Positions 36,885 through 45,757 of a DNA stretch of 64,000 nucleotides are shown piece by piece. The stretch lies in the NCBI RefSeq assembly GCF_009928445.1, contig NZ_JAABNO010000003.1, positions 1-64,000 on the forward strand, given 5' to 3'. The notes below the pieces were generated by a model, which was not told where the DNA came from, did not search any database, and saw only the letters and a list, made by a program, of their open reading frames with translations. The stretch comes from Clostridium sp. C8-1-8 (lineage in GTDB: Bacteria > Bacillota > Clostridia > Clostridiales > Clostridiaceae). How positions within the stretch are numbered: the first letter of the stretch is position 1; each line of letters starts with the position of its first letter. The position numbers and the translations under genes are program-made.

Positions 36885-36945
36885 ATCTAAAAGCTAAGAT
36901 GAGTTTTACCAAAGTCAAAATATCTTTCTTTCTAATCTAACCATG

Positions 36946-37293
36946 TTATATCAAATTTATTGTTATTACTACAGTCCTATTTTCATTCTCTAGGTTAAGC
37001 ACTTTCCAGCTATAGTTAAAATCTCTTTTAAATAGCTCTCTAGCTTCATCTATAAAGCTTTTTTCCAAATGAGGCTTCATTATCTCCCAATAGCTTTTAA
37101 CTAAATTTATGGCTCCCTCATTAACTAAAATCTCAGATAAATTAGATAATATCCCTTTTATGTCTACCACTATCGTATCGGTATCAAGAATTCTTACCTT
37201 CACATACTCTGGTCCTTTTCCTCTATAATGCTTTATAATCTTTACAGCTAATTTTTTAACATCTTCTTGTAAACCCACATTAGTGGCACACAT
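36946..37293 (-). CDS. MpsC/DUF2294 family protein
   Basis: 115 residues matching the short DUF2294 family, now named after MpsC of a membrane-potential-generating system in S. aureus. Visible: the GKGPEYVKVRILDTDTIVVDIKGILS block and a LFKRDFNYSW helix. No membrane segments. AGAGGTG precedes the ATG. Relatives are often found near formate dehydrogenases, as here. Molecular function unknown. Confidence 0.8.
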   Translation of the reverse strand: MCATNVGLQEDVKKLAVKIIKHYRGKGPEYVKVRILDTDTIVVDIKGILSNLSEILVNEGAINLVKSYWEIMKPHLEKSFIDEARELFKRDFNYSWKVLNLENENRTVVITINLI

Positions 37294-37635
37294 TTAAGCA
37301 CCTCTATCTATATCAATTGATAATATTCATACAAAGATAATTTTACTACCTTTATAAATTCCAGTCAACTTGTCCCCCTTCACATAATACTGCTTCTGTA
37401 ATTATTTCGTCCAAAATAATCACAATATGTCGAAAGAGATATGCTATTCTTCTTGTTGCTTTATATCCTTTATTTTTTCATATTAATCATTGTAAGTTTT
37501 GTAAAAACAGTTTATTATCAAAACTATCTATTTCGAAACATAATTATACTTAAAGGAAATATATAAAATCTTTAGTTTACTTTAAAAATTTTAAGAATTG
37601 AACTATTGAATAATCCAGTTTTAAATATAGACAAC
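37294..37635. other. Intergenic region without recognised features
   Basis: 342 bases, AT-rich. It contains the upstream region of the MpsC-like gene and the 3' flank of the C_GCAxxG_C_C gene. A short inverted repeat (ATTATTTcgtccAAATAAT, about 37399-37419) is the only structure seen. Confidence 0.5.
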
Positions 37636-38073
37636 TTAATACCCCAGTTCCTCCAGAAGTTTCACAGCATTTCTCACATTGTCTTCACAGATATTTTTAA
37701 AAAGCTCTTCCTTCTCAGCCTTTTCTCTACCTTCTTTGGTTGATAAATCACACCCTAATAATTCTCTGCATTGGATTCCATTATATCTTTCTCGAAAAAT
37801 TCTAATAAACTCTTCAGTTTTCATATAGCAGTTGTGCTTAGACTCCATATCTAAACTATTACTTTGCCCATACCTTAGTCCAATGACAAGTACTGCTCCT
37901 GATACAGCACCACATATCTCACCGGATCTAAAACCTGCACCTAATCCACTTGAAATCTTAAGAGCAGTTTCTTTATCCATATGATATTTCTCTGAAAAAG
38001 CAACAAGTACCGCTTGTGCACAATTAAAGTTACTTCTAAAATATTCTATGGCATTATCCTCATAAAAGCTCAT
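37636..38073 (-). CDS. C_GCAxxG_C_C family redox-type protein
   Basis: 145 residues. The family pattern is clear: FNCAQAVLVAF, the SSGLGAGFRSGEICGAVSGAVLVIG block, CYMKTEEFIRIFRERYNGIQCRELLG and a final C in LFKNICEDNVRNAV. The spaced cysteines suggest a bound metal or cluster; no biochemical role is established. It is divergent from mogA and close to the formate locus. Confidence 0.88.
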   Translation of the reverse strand: MSFYEDNAIEYFRSNFNCAQAVLVAFSEKYHMDKETALKISSGLGAGFRSGEICGAVSGAVLVIGLRYGQSNSLDMESKHNCYMKTEEFIRIFRERYNGIQCRELLGCDLSTKEGREKAEKEELFKNICEDNVRNAVKLLEELGY

Positions 38074-38237
38074 TCTATCTATAAATCTCCTTCTTAAAAA
38101 TATATTTTATACAATACTCTAAACCATTATCCATATTATACCATGCCAAACTACCTACATATACACCTACACTTAAACATCTTTACAAAAACAATCAATG
38201 TAGTATAATTTAAGGAGTTTTAAAGGAGTGAACGAAA

Positions 38238-38726
38238 ATGATAAAAACAGCTATATTAACCATAAGTGATAAAGGCTCAAGAAATGAAAGAATAGATACC
38301 ACTGGTCAAGCCATAAAAGCCTTGCTTGATGAAAATACATATTCTATAGAATACTACAAGGTAATACCAGATGAAATTGAAATAATAAAAAAAGAGCTTA
38401 TTTATTTAAGTGATGAAATGAACATAAATTTTATTTTAACTAATGGTGGAACTGGATTTTCCCAGAGAGATGTTACCCCAGAAGCTACCTTACAAGTTAT
38501 AGAGAAGCAAGTTCCAGGGATAGCTGAGGCAATGAGAGCAGCTTCTTTAAAAATAACTTCCAAGGCAATGCTTTCTAGGGCTGTGTGCGGAATAAGAAAG
38601 TACTCGCTAATTGTTAATTTGCCTGGAAGCCCAAAAGGTGCTGTAGAAAATTTAGAAGTTATACTTCCTGCAGTTCCTCATGGAATTCAAATTCTTACTG
38701 GTGAAGCTTCTGAATGCGCAAGATAA
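38238..38726 (+). CDS. mogA: Molybdopterin adenylyltransferase
   Basis: 162 residues of the MogA/MoaB family. It adenylates molybdopterin before MoeA inserts molybdenum. Signature TNGGTGFSQRDVTPEAT, LPGSPKGAVENL and the ITISDKGS-like N-terminus (TISDKGSRNERID). AAGGAGTG precedes the ATG. It is transcribed away from the rest of the cofactor cluster. Confidence 0.95.
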   Translation: MIKTAILTISDKGSRNERIDTTGQAIKALLDENTYSIEYYKVIPDEIEIIKKELIYLSDEMNINFILTNGGTGFSQRDVTPEATLQVIEKQVPGIAEAMRAASLKITSKAMLSRAVCGIRKYSLIVNLPGSPKGAVENLEVILPAVPHGIQILTGEASECAR

Positions 38727-38833
38727 ACTTATACTATTTTACCTATGTTAAAGCACTATATCGAAATTATCCTTTCATTCAGCAGATACTTTAAAGACAT
38801 TTATCCAACTAAACTATTAATTTATAACAGATG

Positions 38834-38905
38834 ATCCCCAGAAGCCGGGATCATCCTATCCCCAAAAACCGGGATCATCTAATCTTCAGAAGCCTGTATT
38901 ATCGG
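38834..38905. repeat. Three tandem 24-nt units, each with a hairpin
   Basis: Units at 38834-38857, 38858-38881 and 38882-38905 share the form ATCcccAgAAgCCgGgATcATC. The first is part of a perfect GATGATCCC / GGGATCATC stem; the third is diverged. They lie 108 bases beyond mogA. No T run follows, so a simple terminator is unlikely. Confidence 0.7.
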
Positions 38906-38934
38906 ATATGTATAAAATAAGTTTTCATAAAAGA

Positions 38935-39020
38935 TACCTAGAGCTATACTTCTTAGTAAAACTTTATTTTCAAATTCTCCTCTCAGAACTCAAAGGAATT
39001 TTTACGATAAATTATATAAA
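38935..39020. repeat. Decayed copy of the ~95-nt palindromic repeat
   Basis: Core CTTTATTTTCAAATTCTCCTCTCAGAACTC ... GGAATTTTTACGATAAA is recognisable; the ends are lost. No gene is seen in 39021-39256. Confidence 0.4.
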
Positions 39021-39256
39021 TAAATATTCAATTTTTATATGTAAACTTCCTAGTTATTTTTTAAGATTCTCATGAAAACCCGCATAAACACTATATATTT
39101 ATATGATTTTATAAATATATGTTTATAACTTCTTAAGAAGATAAGAAGTTATATTTTTTTCTTTCTTCCCTGTAGGAATCCATCATCAAAGCTAATGTAG
39201 CGGTTGCTTAACTAATTAATTACGAAAAGCACCATGATTTATACTTTTTATTATAT

Positions 39257-39757
39257 CTAAGTATATAAGTACAATATATAACTAAAGCCATGTTCTCTTC
39301 TTTCATATACTTTAAAACCAGCTTTTTCAAACATTTTCTTGGAGCTAGTATTATAGCTATAGATTTCATTGACCTGTAAGCTAGTAAACTCTAAGTATCT
39401 AGCTCTTTCAATCAAGGCTTTTATCACTTTTAGCCCTATACCCTTTCCTCTATAGCTCTTATCACCAATCACTATGGGCATATCCTTGCTAGAAAAAGTA
39501 ACATCTCCTATAGGAAGGAATTTATCTTCCACCTTCGCCTCAATAAAATATAATTCTCCTTTATTATTTAGAAATGTATACATCCTTTTCAATTTTTCCA
39601 AGTCATAAATACTAGAGTTTTTACCATCTACCATATCTAAGGTTTCTCTATCCATATACCATTCCAAAGCAAAATCATAGATCCAATCAAATTTTCTAAG
39701 TCTTAGCTCTTTATCTATGAGTAATATATCCGGTTGCTTTTCAGAACTAATATCCAT
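39257..39757 (-). CDS. GNAT family N-acetyltransferase
   Basis: 166 residues from the ATG at 39757, chosen because GAGGTG lies six bases ahead; the frame is open to 39793. It has the acetyl-CoA loop GDKSYRGKGIGLKVIKALIERA and the NTSSKKMFEKAGFKVYERREHG ending of RimJ-like acetyltransferases. Single gene. Substrate unknown. Confidence 0.85.
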   Translation of the reverse strand: MDISSEKQPDILLIDKELRLRKFDWIYDFALEWYMDRETLDMVDGKNSSIYDLEKLKRMYTFLNNKGELYFIEAKVEDKFLPIGDVTFSSKDMPIVIGDKSYRGKGIGLKVIKALIERARYLEFTSLQVNEIYSYNTSSKKMFEKAGFKVYERREHGFSYILYLYT

Positions 39758-39779
39758 GTTCATCACCTCATTAACTAAA

Positions 39780-39870
39780 TATAGACGTGCCACTTCATAC
39801 TAAAATTTATATTTTAAAGTAATCCTCTCATAACCTAGAAGATTTTTAAAAATAGAATCCTGCCAGAAAG
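39780..39870. repeat. Half-preserved copy of the ~95-nt palindromic repeat
   Basis: The left arm (TAGACGTGCCACTTCATACTAAAA) and core are kept; the right arm ends early. It directly abuts the GNAT gene upstream region. Confidence 0.55.
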
Positions 39871-39900
39871 ATTAATCTCTAGCTAAAAATCTGTATAAAT

Positions 39901-39947
39901 AAATATTACCATAATAATGCAACTAGTACACTATCATGGTAATATTT
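39901..39947. terminator. Hairpin downstream of the B12-type regulator
   Basis: Perfect 12-bp arms AAATATTACCAT / ATGGTAATATTT with a 23-base loop. The T run is weak, so termination is likely but not certain. Confidence 0.5.
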
Positions 39948-40055
39948 GAATCTGTCGCTTGACAATAACTTATATTTTTAAGTTCTTCCTTCACAAAATA
40001 AATTAAAACTAAAAACAGATATCTCATAAAAGGTATAAGTGTTTTTATGAATAGG

Positions 40056-40961
40056 TTATTCATATTTTCTTCCCATTAACTCAAGCATATCTTCCGTATT
40101 TGATGAGAACTTATCCGCACCAGTAGTCTTCCATAACTCAGGATTATTCTTGAAAGCCCCGCCTCCTATGACTATCTTTGGAGGATTTTCTTTAAAGTTT
40201 TCTTTTATGGCTTCTATCATATATTTAGCTGAGTCAATATGGTAATCCATTGTAACTGATATTGCTACAAGATCAGGTTTTTCTGTAGCCACAGCTTTTA
40301 CTAAACTTTGAACTGGTACATTAGATCCCAGATAAACTGTATTCCATCCTTCCATCTCTAGCATGTCTAAAACCATTTTAAGACCAATATTGTGCAGTTC
40401 CGGTCCTGCAGTTACCCCTATCACTGAGCATACTCTATTCTTCTTTCTTTTTTCTCTTGCCTTTATTTCTCTCATGGAGTCCATAGTTACTTCAGATATG
40501 AAGTGTTCTTGCCATATATCTATTTTTCCAGCTTCCCATAGATTGCCTACTTCCTTTAGAGCCTTTTCAAAGATACCAAAATATATAAATCCCATAGGAA
40601 GTCCTTTTTCATATATATTAATAATTAAATCTCTAGCTGCTTTACTGTTTCCCTCTAATAAATAATTAAGATAGATCATAAATAACTTTTCTTTATCTTC
40701 AAATAATTCTTCATCATCAATTGTACTTTCAGCTTCCTCTAAAGTATCAAAGTCTTTATCTCCTCTTCCAAGCAAATAATCTAAGCTTACTTTAAACACC
40801 TCTGCTAGTTTCTGAAGCATCTCAGCGTCTGGCACTCTAATTGCATTTTCATAATTAGCTATGGTAGTTTGCGCTACCCCCAAAAGTTCTGAAAGCTGTT
40901 TTTGAGTAAATTTATCTCTTTTTCTTAAGTTCTTTATATTTACCGAAATAGTTTTATCCAT
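40056..40961 (-). CDS. XRE-type HTH regulator fused to a B12-binding module
   Basis: 301 residues from the ATG at 40961 (AAGAGGTG ahead). Residues 4-64 form an XRE/Cro HTH (FTQKQLSELLGVAQTTIANYEN). An acidic linker leads to a four-helix B12-binding-2 domain (about 90-170) and a Rossmann-type cobalamin domain (about 176-300). The cap carries W142-x9-E152-H153, the CarH-type Wx9EH motif, and the Rossmann part has ELHNIG with the lower axial His (H190) and a GG pair. CarH proteins use MerR heads; here the head is XRE. The residue after the Trp is Glu, so a His that, as I recall, ligates cobalt in light-exposed CarH may be absent. Divergent from an ABC exporter it may control. Confidence 0.9.
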   Translation of the reverse strand: MDKTISVNIKNLRKRDKFTQKQLSELLGVAQTTIANYENAIRVPDAEMLQKLAEVFKVSLDYLLGRGDKDFDTLEEAESTIDDEELFEDKEKLFMIYLNYLLEGNSKAARDLIINIYEKGLPMGFIYFGIFEKALKEVGNLWEAGKIDIWQEHFISEVTMDSMREIKAREKRKKNRVCSVIGVTAGPELHNIGLKMVLDMLEMEGWNTVYLGSNVPVQSLVKAVATEKPDLVAISVTMDYHIDSAKYMIEAIKENFKENPPKIVIGGGAFKNNPELWKTTGADKFSSNTEDMLELMGRKYE

Positions 40962-40990
40962 AATCTTCACCTCTTAAAGAAATTTTAACA

Positions 40991-41043
40991 CACTTTGTGA
41001 TATTTTTATATATTCTATATTGATTTATTTCATTTTGTGGTAT
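40991..41043. promoter_or_regulatory. Two direct repeats in the regulator/ABC divergent region
   Basis: CACTTTGTGATAT at 40991-41003 and CATTTTGTGGTAT at 41031-41043, exactly 40 bases apart (about four helical turns). They are candidate operator sites for the neighbouring XRE-B12 regulator. Confidence 0.45.
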
Positions 41044-41125
41044 ATGATTATATTATAAATTAATTAATAGTTATTATCAAGTAATACAAGTTATATAATA
41101 AAAATAGTAATGGAGGTAATTTAAG

Positions 41126-42286
41126 GTGAAATTATCATTTAAAATCGCAGCGAGATTTTTAAAATCTACCAAAGGGCAAACTGCTTTAATAGCATTAGGA
41201 ATTGCAGTTGGTGTATCAGTTCAAATATTTATAGGTTCATTAATACAAGGATTACAAAAAAGTTTGGTAAACAAGACAATAGGAAGCTCTTCACAGATAA
41301 CTGTGAGCTCAACCTCTTCTGACAAACTTATAGATAACTACAGTGAAATATTAGATAAAGTAAAAAATTCCGATGAGAGAATAAAAAACGTTTCTATGGT
41401 CTCAGACGGACCTGCACTAATAAAGAATGACAGCAAAACCTATTCTGTATTACTAAGAGGTATGAATATACAGGATTCAGATAAGATTTATAACTTAAAA
41501 AGTAGTATATATGAAGGCAAAGCCCCTGAAAATAAATTTGAAACCCTTATGGGAAAGGACTTAAAAGAAGAACTTAACTTAAAATTAAATGACAAAATAG
41601 ATATAATAACAAACTCTGGTAAAATTCAAAGTCTAACTATAACTGGATTTTATGATTTAAAGGTGGCTACTATTAATAAATCTTGGTTAGTAACTGATTT
41701 TGACACAGTTAAAGAACTTTTTTCAACAGGAGATAAGATAACTGGCATAGAAATGCAAGTAACTGACGTATTCAAGGCTGACGAAATTGCTTCAAAAGTT
41801 TCTGCAAATATCAATAGCGATGCTGTAAAAGTAGATAACTGGAAAGCTCAAAATGCTTCCTTGCTTAGTGGATTAAACGGTCAAAGTGCTTCAAGTTACA
41901 TGATTCAAGTATTTGTAATGATATCAGTAGTTTTAGGTATAGCTAGTGTACTGATGGTTACAGTTGTACAAAAATCTAAGCAAATAGGAATTCTTAAGGC
42001 TATGGGAATAAAGGATAGACAATCTAGCTTGATCTTCTTGTTTGAAGGTTTCTTACTTGGAATCATGGGAACAGTAATCGGAGTAGCTTTAGGACTTGGA
42101 CTTAGTTTCTCCTTCTCAACTTTCGTGAAGAACCCAGATGGAACTCCTTTAGTTGATCTTTATATAAACTATAAATTTATAGGTCTATCAGCCTTAGTAG
42201 CACTTTTAGCTTCTACAATAGCTGCGCTAATACCAGCTAGAGGTTCATCAAAATTAAATCCAATAGAGGTGATAAGAAATGCATAA
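41126..42286 (+). CDS. ABC transporter permease, FtsX/MacB type
   Basis: 386 residues from a GTG with GGAGG ahead. One N-terminal membrane helix, a large extracytoplasmic MacB_PCD-like domain (about 40-240) and three C-terminal helices in the FtsX domain (SVVLGIASVLMVTVVQKSKQIGILKAMGI, then EGFLLGIMGTVIGVALG). The last helix is followed by IPARGSSKLNPIEVIRNA, the typical end. The stop overlaps the ATPase gene by eight bases. The likely cargo is a lipid, peptide or drug; not determinable. Confidence 0.93.
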   Translation: MKLSFKIAARFLKSTKGQTALIALGIAVGVSVQIFIGSLIQGLQKSLVNKTIGSSSQITVSSTSSDKLIDNYSEILDKVKNSDERIKNVSMVSDGPALIKNDSKTYSVLLRGMNIQDSDKIYNLKSSIYEGKAPENKFETLMGKDLKEELNLKLNDKIDIITNSGKIQSLTITGFYDLKVATINKSWLVTDFDTVKELFSTGDKITGIEMQVTDVFKADEIASKVSANINSDAVKVDNWKAQNASLLSGLNGQSASSYMIQVFVMISVVLGIASVLMVTVVQKSKQIGILKAMGIKDRQSSLIFLFEGFLLGIMGTVIGVALGLGLSFSFSTFVKNPDGTPLVDLYINYKFIGLSALVALLASTIAALIPARGSSKLNPIEVIRNA

Positions 42287-42986
42287 TGTAATAGAATTAA
42301 AAAATATTGATAAAGTGTATGGTTCAGTAATTAAAACTCAAGTTTTAAATGATATCAGTCTCTCCTTTGAAGAAGGTACCTTCAATTCCATAATTGGTGC
42401 TTCTGGCAGTGGTAAGAGTACTTTACTAAATATAATGGGAACTTTAGATAAACCATCAAGCGGTGAGATTTATATAAATGGAATTAGAACTGATAAGATG
42501 AAAAAGAATCAGCTTGCAGAGCTTCGCAATCAGACTATAGGCTTCATATTCCAATTTCATTACCTACTTCCTGAATTTACAGCATTAGAAAATGTGCTAA
42601 TGCCTTATATGATAGGCAATTCTAAACCATCTAAGGAAATAATCAAAAGAGCTGATGAACTATTAGACTTAGTTGGTTTAACCAAAGTGAAAAATAACTT
42701 AGCCACTAATATGTCTGGTGGTCAACAGCAAAGAACTGCTATTGCAAGAGCTTTAATCAACAATCCAAAGATAATTTTAGCTGACGAGCCTACTGGTAAC
42801 TTAGATTCGGAATCTACTGAAAATATTTATAAACTTTTAAGAGACATAAATGAAAAAATGAAAACCACTTTTATAGTTATTACTCACGATAACAGAATTG
42901 CTGAAAAGGCAGATAGAATTATTGAAATTAAAGACGGAAAAATCACCATGGATACATCAAAGGAAAATCTTGCAATTGGCCTTTAA
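42279..42986 (+). CDS. ABC transporter ATPase, LolD/MacB type
   Basis: 235 residues. Walker A GASGSGKST (about 40), Q-loop FQFHYLLPEFTALENV, signature MSGGQQQRTAIARAL, Walker B IILADEPTGNLDS and the switch His in VITHD. It overlaps the permease gene, so the two form one exporter unit, probably under the divergent XRE-B12 regulator. Confidence 0.95.
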   Translation: MHNVIELKNIDKVYGSVIKTQVLNDISLSFEEGTFNSIIGASGSGKSTLLNIMGTLDKPSSGEIYINGIRTDKMKKNQLAELRNQTIGFIFQFHYLLPEFTALENVLMPYMIGNSKPSKEIIKRADELLDLVGLTKVKNNLATNMSGGQQQRTAIARALINNPKIILADEPTGNLDSESTENIYKLLRDINEKMKTTFIVITHDNRIAEKADRIIEIKDGKITMDTSKENLAIGL

Positions 42987-43102
42987 AGTATACTAGTAAA
43001 GTAAATTTTTCTAAATTTGCTAAGGGACGATATCAGCAAGCCTCTTGTTTAGCTTACTTAGTTATACATTATACAAAAATATAAAAACCAATTAAATGCT
43101 GG

Positions 43103-43144
43103 TATCTCCTTCATCGATCATAAAAGCAATTTAATCAGGAGATA
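43103..43144 (+). promoter_or_regulatory. Ribosome-site-sequestering hairpin upstream of the DhaL-DegV gene
   Basis: TATCTCCT (43103-43110) is the exact complement of AGGAGATA (43137-43144), which contains the ribosome site of the gene starting at 43149. The sequence ATTAAATGCT just upstream can also pair imperfectly with AGCAATTTAAT between them. This suggests translational control or a small regulatory RNA switch. Confidence 0.45.
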
Positions 43145-43148
43145 TAAT

Positions 43149-44939
43149 ATGGACTCTAATGTAATAGATGGAAATAAACTTTACTTTGCCTTCTTGTCAG
43201 GTGCAAATGAAGTATCAAAAGAAAAAGATAATTTAAATAAAATCAATGTATTCCCAGTTGCAGATGGAGATACCGGAACCAACTTAAAAAATACTCTAGA
43301 TTATATGGTAAGGTACTCTACTCCATCAGCTTCTGCCTCAGAAACCTTAAGATCACTTGCTGATGGTGCTATAAGCGGTGCAAGAGGAAATTCCGGTTCA
43401 ATTTTTGCTCAATATATATGTGGGATGGCAGACTCAGTAGGAAATGTTGATATTCTATCCTCTAAAACATTGTCCCAATGTGCTAATTCTGCTGTGATAT
43501 ATGCTTATAAATCAGTTATGGAACCTGTGGAAGGAACTATATTATCAGTTATGAAAGCATGGTCCACTGCTTTAAAAGAAACAGAATCGTTATATACTAG
43601 TCTTGAAGATATATTATATAAATCTCTTCAAATAGCAAAGACTGCATTGACTAATACAAATAGCCAGTTATCGGCACTTAGAGATACATCTTTAGTAGAT
43701 TCTGGGGCTAAAGGCTTTCTTCACTTTATCGAAGGTTTTTCTAAATATATAGTAAACGAAGAGATAGAAGATTATGAAATTGCTAAGGAGGAAATTACTG
43801 CTACAGATGAGTTGTCATCTACTCATCATACGCTTCAGGATATAAAGCATAGGTATTGCACCGAGGCTATACTAAAGCCTTCAGATATAGATATAAACTC
43901 TATGAAGAATGATTTGACCTCTTTTGGTGATTCACTTATAGTTGCAGGTAACCCTAATAAAATTAAGATTCATATTCATACAAATAAGCCTGCAGAGCTT
44001 TTTCTTAAACTAAGGGATTATGGAAAGATATTAGAGCAAAAAATAGATGATATGCAACAGCAAAATAATATATTAGCTAATAAAAAATATAACATTGCAT
44101 TAGTCACTGATTCTATAGCTGATATCCCAAAGAATCTAATTGATAAATATCAGATAACTGTTATTCCTATAAGCATTTTATTTGAGGATAGTATTTATTT
44201 AGATAGATTAACCATTGATTCAGATAGTTTTTTCAAAATTGAGGAAACCTTAAAAGAATACCCTACTTCTTCTCAACCTTCAATTAAGAATGTAGAAGCC
44301 ACTCTTTCCTTTCTCTCCACCCACTATGACTCAATAATAGCCATAATGGTATCAAAAGAGCTTAGCGGAACTTTTAATGTAGTAAATAAGGCTGCAGAAG
44401 CTTTAAGTAAACAAGGTAAAAAAATATCTGTAATAAACTCCAGGCTTAACTCTGGTGCCCAAGGTTTATTAGTTCTAAAAGCAGCAGAGGAAATTGCTTT
44501 AAGCAAATCTCATGAACAAGTTGTAGAAGCAATAAATTCATACATTTACAAAACTAAAATATACGTAAATGTGAACACCCTCAAATACATGGTAAGAGGA
44601 GGAAGAGTGAAGCCCTTAGCTGGATGGTTAAGCAAAATAGTTAATATAAAGCCAATTGTTTCACTTGATAATAGTGGAAAAGGCATTGCCTTTGGACAGT
44701 CCTTCAGCTCTAAGGGAAGCAAGAAGAAACTGTTAGCCCTAATAAAAGAGCAACTTGCAAAAAGTAAAATAGAAGACTATGTCATTGTCCATGGAGATGC
44801 TATAGATAAAGCACTTGAGCTAAAAGAAAATCTAAAGACCTTAATAGGTAAAGATCCACTATTTATAATGCCAGTTTCTACAGTAGTTGCTATGAGTGCA
44901 GGACGAGGGTCTGTAGCAATAGCATTTATAAGTAAATAA
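43149..44939 (+). CDS. Fused DhaL/FakA-DegV/FakB protein (fatty acid kinase type)
   Basis: 596 residues. Residues 1-200 are a DhaL/DAK2 ATP-binding domain (NVFPVADGDTGTNL, GARGNSGSIFAQ, DSGAKGFLHFIEGF). Residues 200-310 resemble the FakA middle domain with IHIHTNKPAELF. Residues 312-596 are a complete DegV/FakB lipid-binding domain (ALVTDSIADIP, TSQPS, LSGTFN, GGR). In most Firmicutes FakA and FakB are separate proteins that phosphorylate exogenous fatty acids at the membrane; here kinase and binding protein are one chain. AGGAGA precedes the ATG and may be occluded by a hairpin. Confidence 0.9.
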   Translation: MDSNVIDGNKLYFAFLSGANEVSKEKDNLNKINVFPVADGDTGTNLKNTLDYMVRYSTPSASASETLRSLADGAISGARGNSGSIFAQYICGMADSVGNVDILSSKTLSQCANSAVIYAYKSVMEPVEGTILSVMKAWSTALKETESLYTSLEDILYKSLQIAKTALTNTNSQLSALRDTSLVDSGAKGFLHFIEGFSKYIVNEEIEDYEIAKEEITATDELSSTHHTLQDIKHRYCTEAILKPSDIDINSMKNDLTSFGDSLIVAGNPNKIKIHIHTNKPAELFLKLRDYGKILEQKIDDMQQQNNILANKKYNIALVTDSIADIPKNLIDKYQITVIPISILFEDSIYLDRLTIDSDSFFKIEETLKEYPTSSQPSIKNVEATLSFLSTHYDSIIAIMVSKELSGTFNVVNKAAEALSKQGKKISVINSRLNSGAQGLLVLKAAEEIALSKSHEQVVEAINSYIYKTKIYVNVNTLKYMVRGGRVKPLAGWLSKIVNIKPIVSLDNSGKGIAFGQSFSSKGSKKKLLALIKEQLAKSKIEDYVIVHGDAIDKALELKENLKTLIGKDPLFIMPVSTVVAMSAGRGSVAIAFISK

Positions 44940-44969
44940 AAATTTTAATAACTAATAAAGGAGGATACT

Positions 44970-45746
44970 ATGGATTCAATATATATTTTTAGTGCATTAA
45001 TACTACTATGTTATTTTGTCATATTCTTTGTTATAGGACAAATTGTAAACAATAACTCAATAGTTGACATAGCCTGGGGACTTGGTTTTGTTATAGTAGC
45101 TATATCAACTTACTTTATTAAAAGCGATATGTCATTAAGAAGCACTTTACTAACCTGTCTCATTACAATATGGGGTGTTAGACTTTCCTTATATATAGGT
45201 AAAAGAAATATAGGGAAAGGTGAAGATTATAGATATGTAAATATGAGAAAAAGATGGGGAACTACCCTTCCAAGACTAAAAGCCTTTTTAAATGTATATG
45301 TATTACAGGGCGTACTTCTATATATAATAGCTCAGCCAATATTACTAGTTAACGGTAATGTAAATACAGAGTTAAAACTACTAGATTATTTAGGTTTAGC
45401 AGTTTGGATTATTGGTTTCTTATTCGAAGCACTAGGTGACTATCAACTTAGAAAATTCAAATCAGATCCAAAAAACAAAGGAAAAATAATGAAGTATGGT
45501 TTATGGAAATATACAAGACATCCAAACTACTTTGGAGAAGCAACCATGTGGTGGGGAATATTATTAATAGCTCTTTCAAGTAGTTTAAATCTGTTAATTA
45601 TTATAAGCCCTACAATTATGACTTTGCTTTTGTTATTTGTATCTGGAGTACCACTTCTTGAGAAGAAATATAAGGATAATAGAGAATTTATTGAATATGC
45701 TAAAATAACCAACAAGTTTATACCAGGTTTGCCTAAGAAGAAATAA
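44970..45746 (+). CDS. DUF1295 / steroid-reductase-like membrane protein
   Basis: 258 residues with about six membrane helices. Blocks typical of DUF1295: [35 protein letters not shown] and the C-terminal [21 protein letters not shown] ... [12 protein letters not shown]. The family belongs to the superfamily of isoprenylcysteine methyltransferases and steroid 5-alpha-reductases. AGGAGG precedes the ATG, 30 bases after the previous gene. Activity unknown. Confidence 0.92.
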   Translation: MDSIYIFSALILLCYFVIFFVIGQIVNNNSIVDIAWGLGFVIVAISTYFIKSDMSLRSTLLTCLITIWGVRLSLYIGKRNIGKGEDYRYVNMRKRWGTTLPRLKAFLNVYVLQGVLLYIIAQPILLVNGNVNTELKLLDYLGLAVWIIGFLFEALGDYQLRKFKSDPKNKGKIMKYGLWKYTRHPNYFGEATMWWGILLIALSSSLNLLIIISPTIMTLLLLFVSGVPLLEKKYKDNREFIEYAKITNKFIPGLPKKK

Positions 45747-45757
45747 CTTCAAATATA

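Noticed and set aside
36663-36945. Selenocysteine insertion or TGA-containing frame near fdhF
   Set aside because: The fdhF active-site codon is TGT. A TGA in the small upstream ORF is followed by a poor continuation, and the frameshift reading is better.
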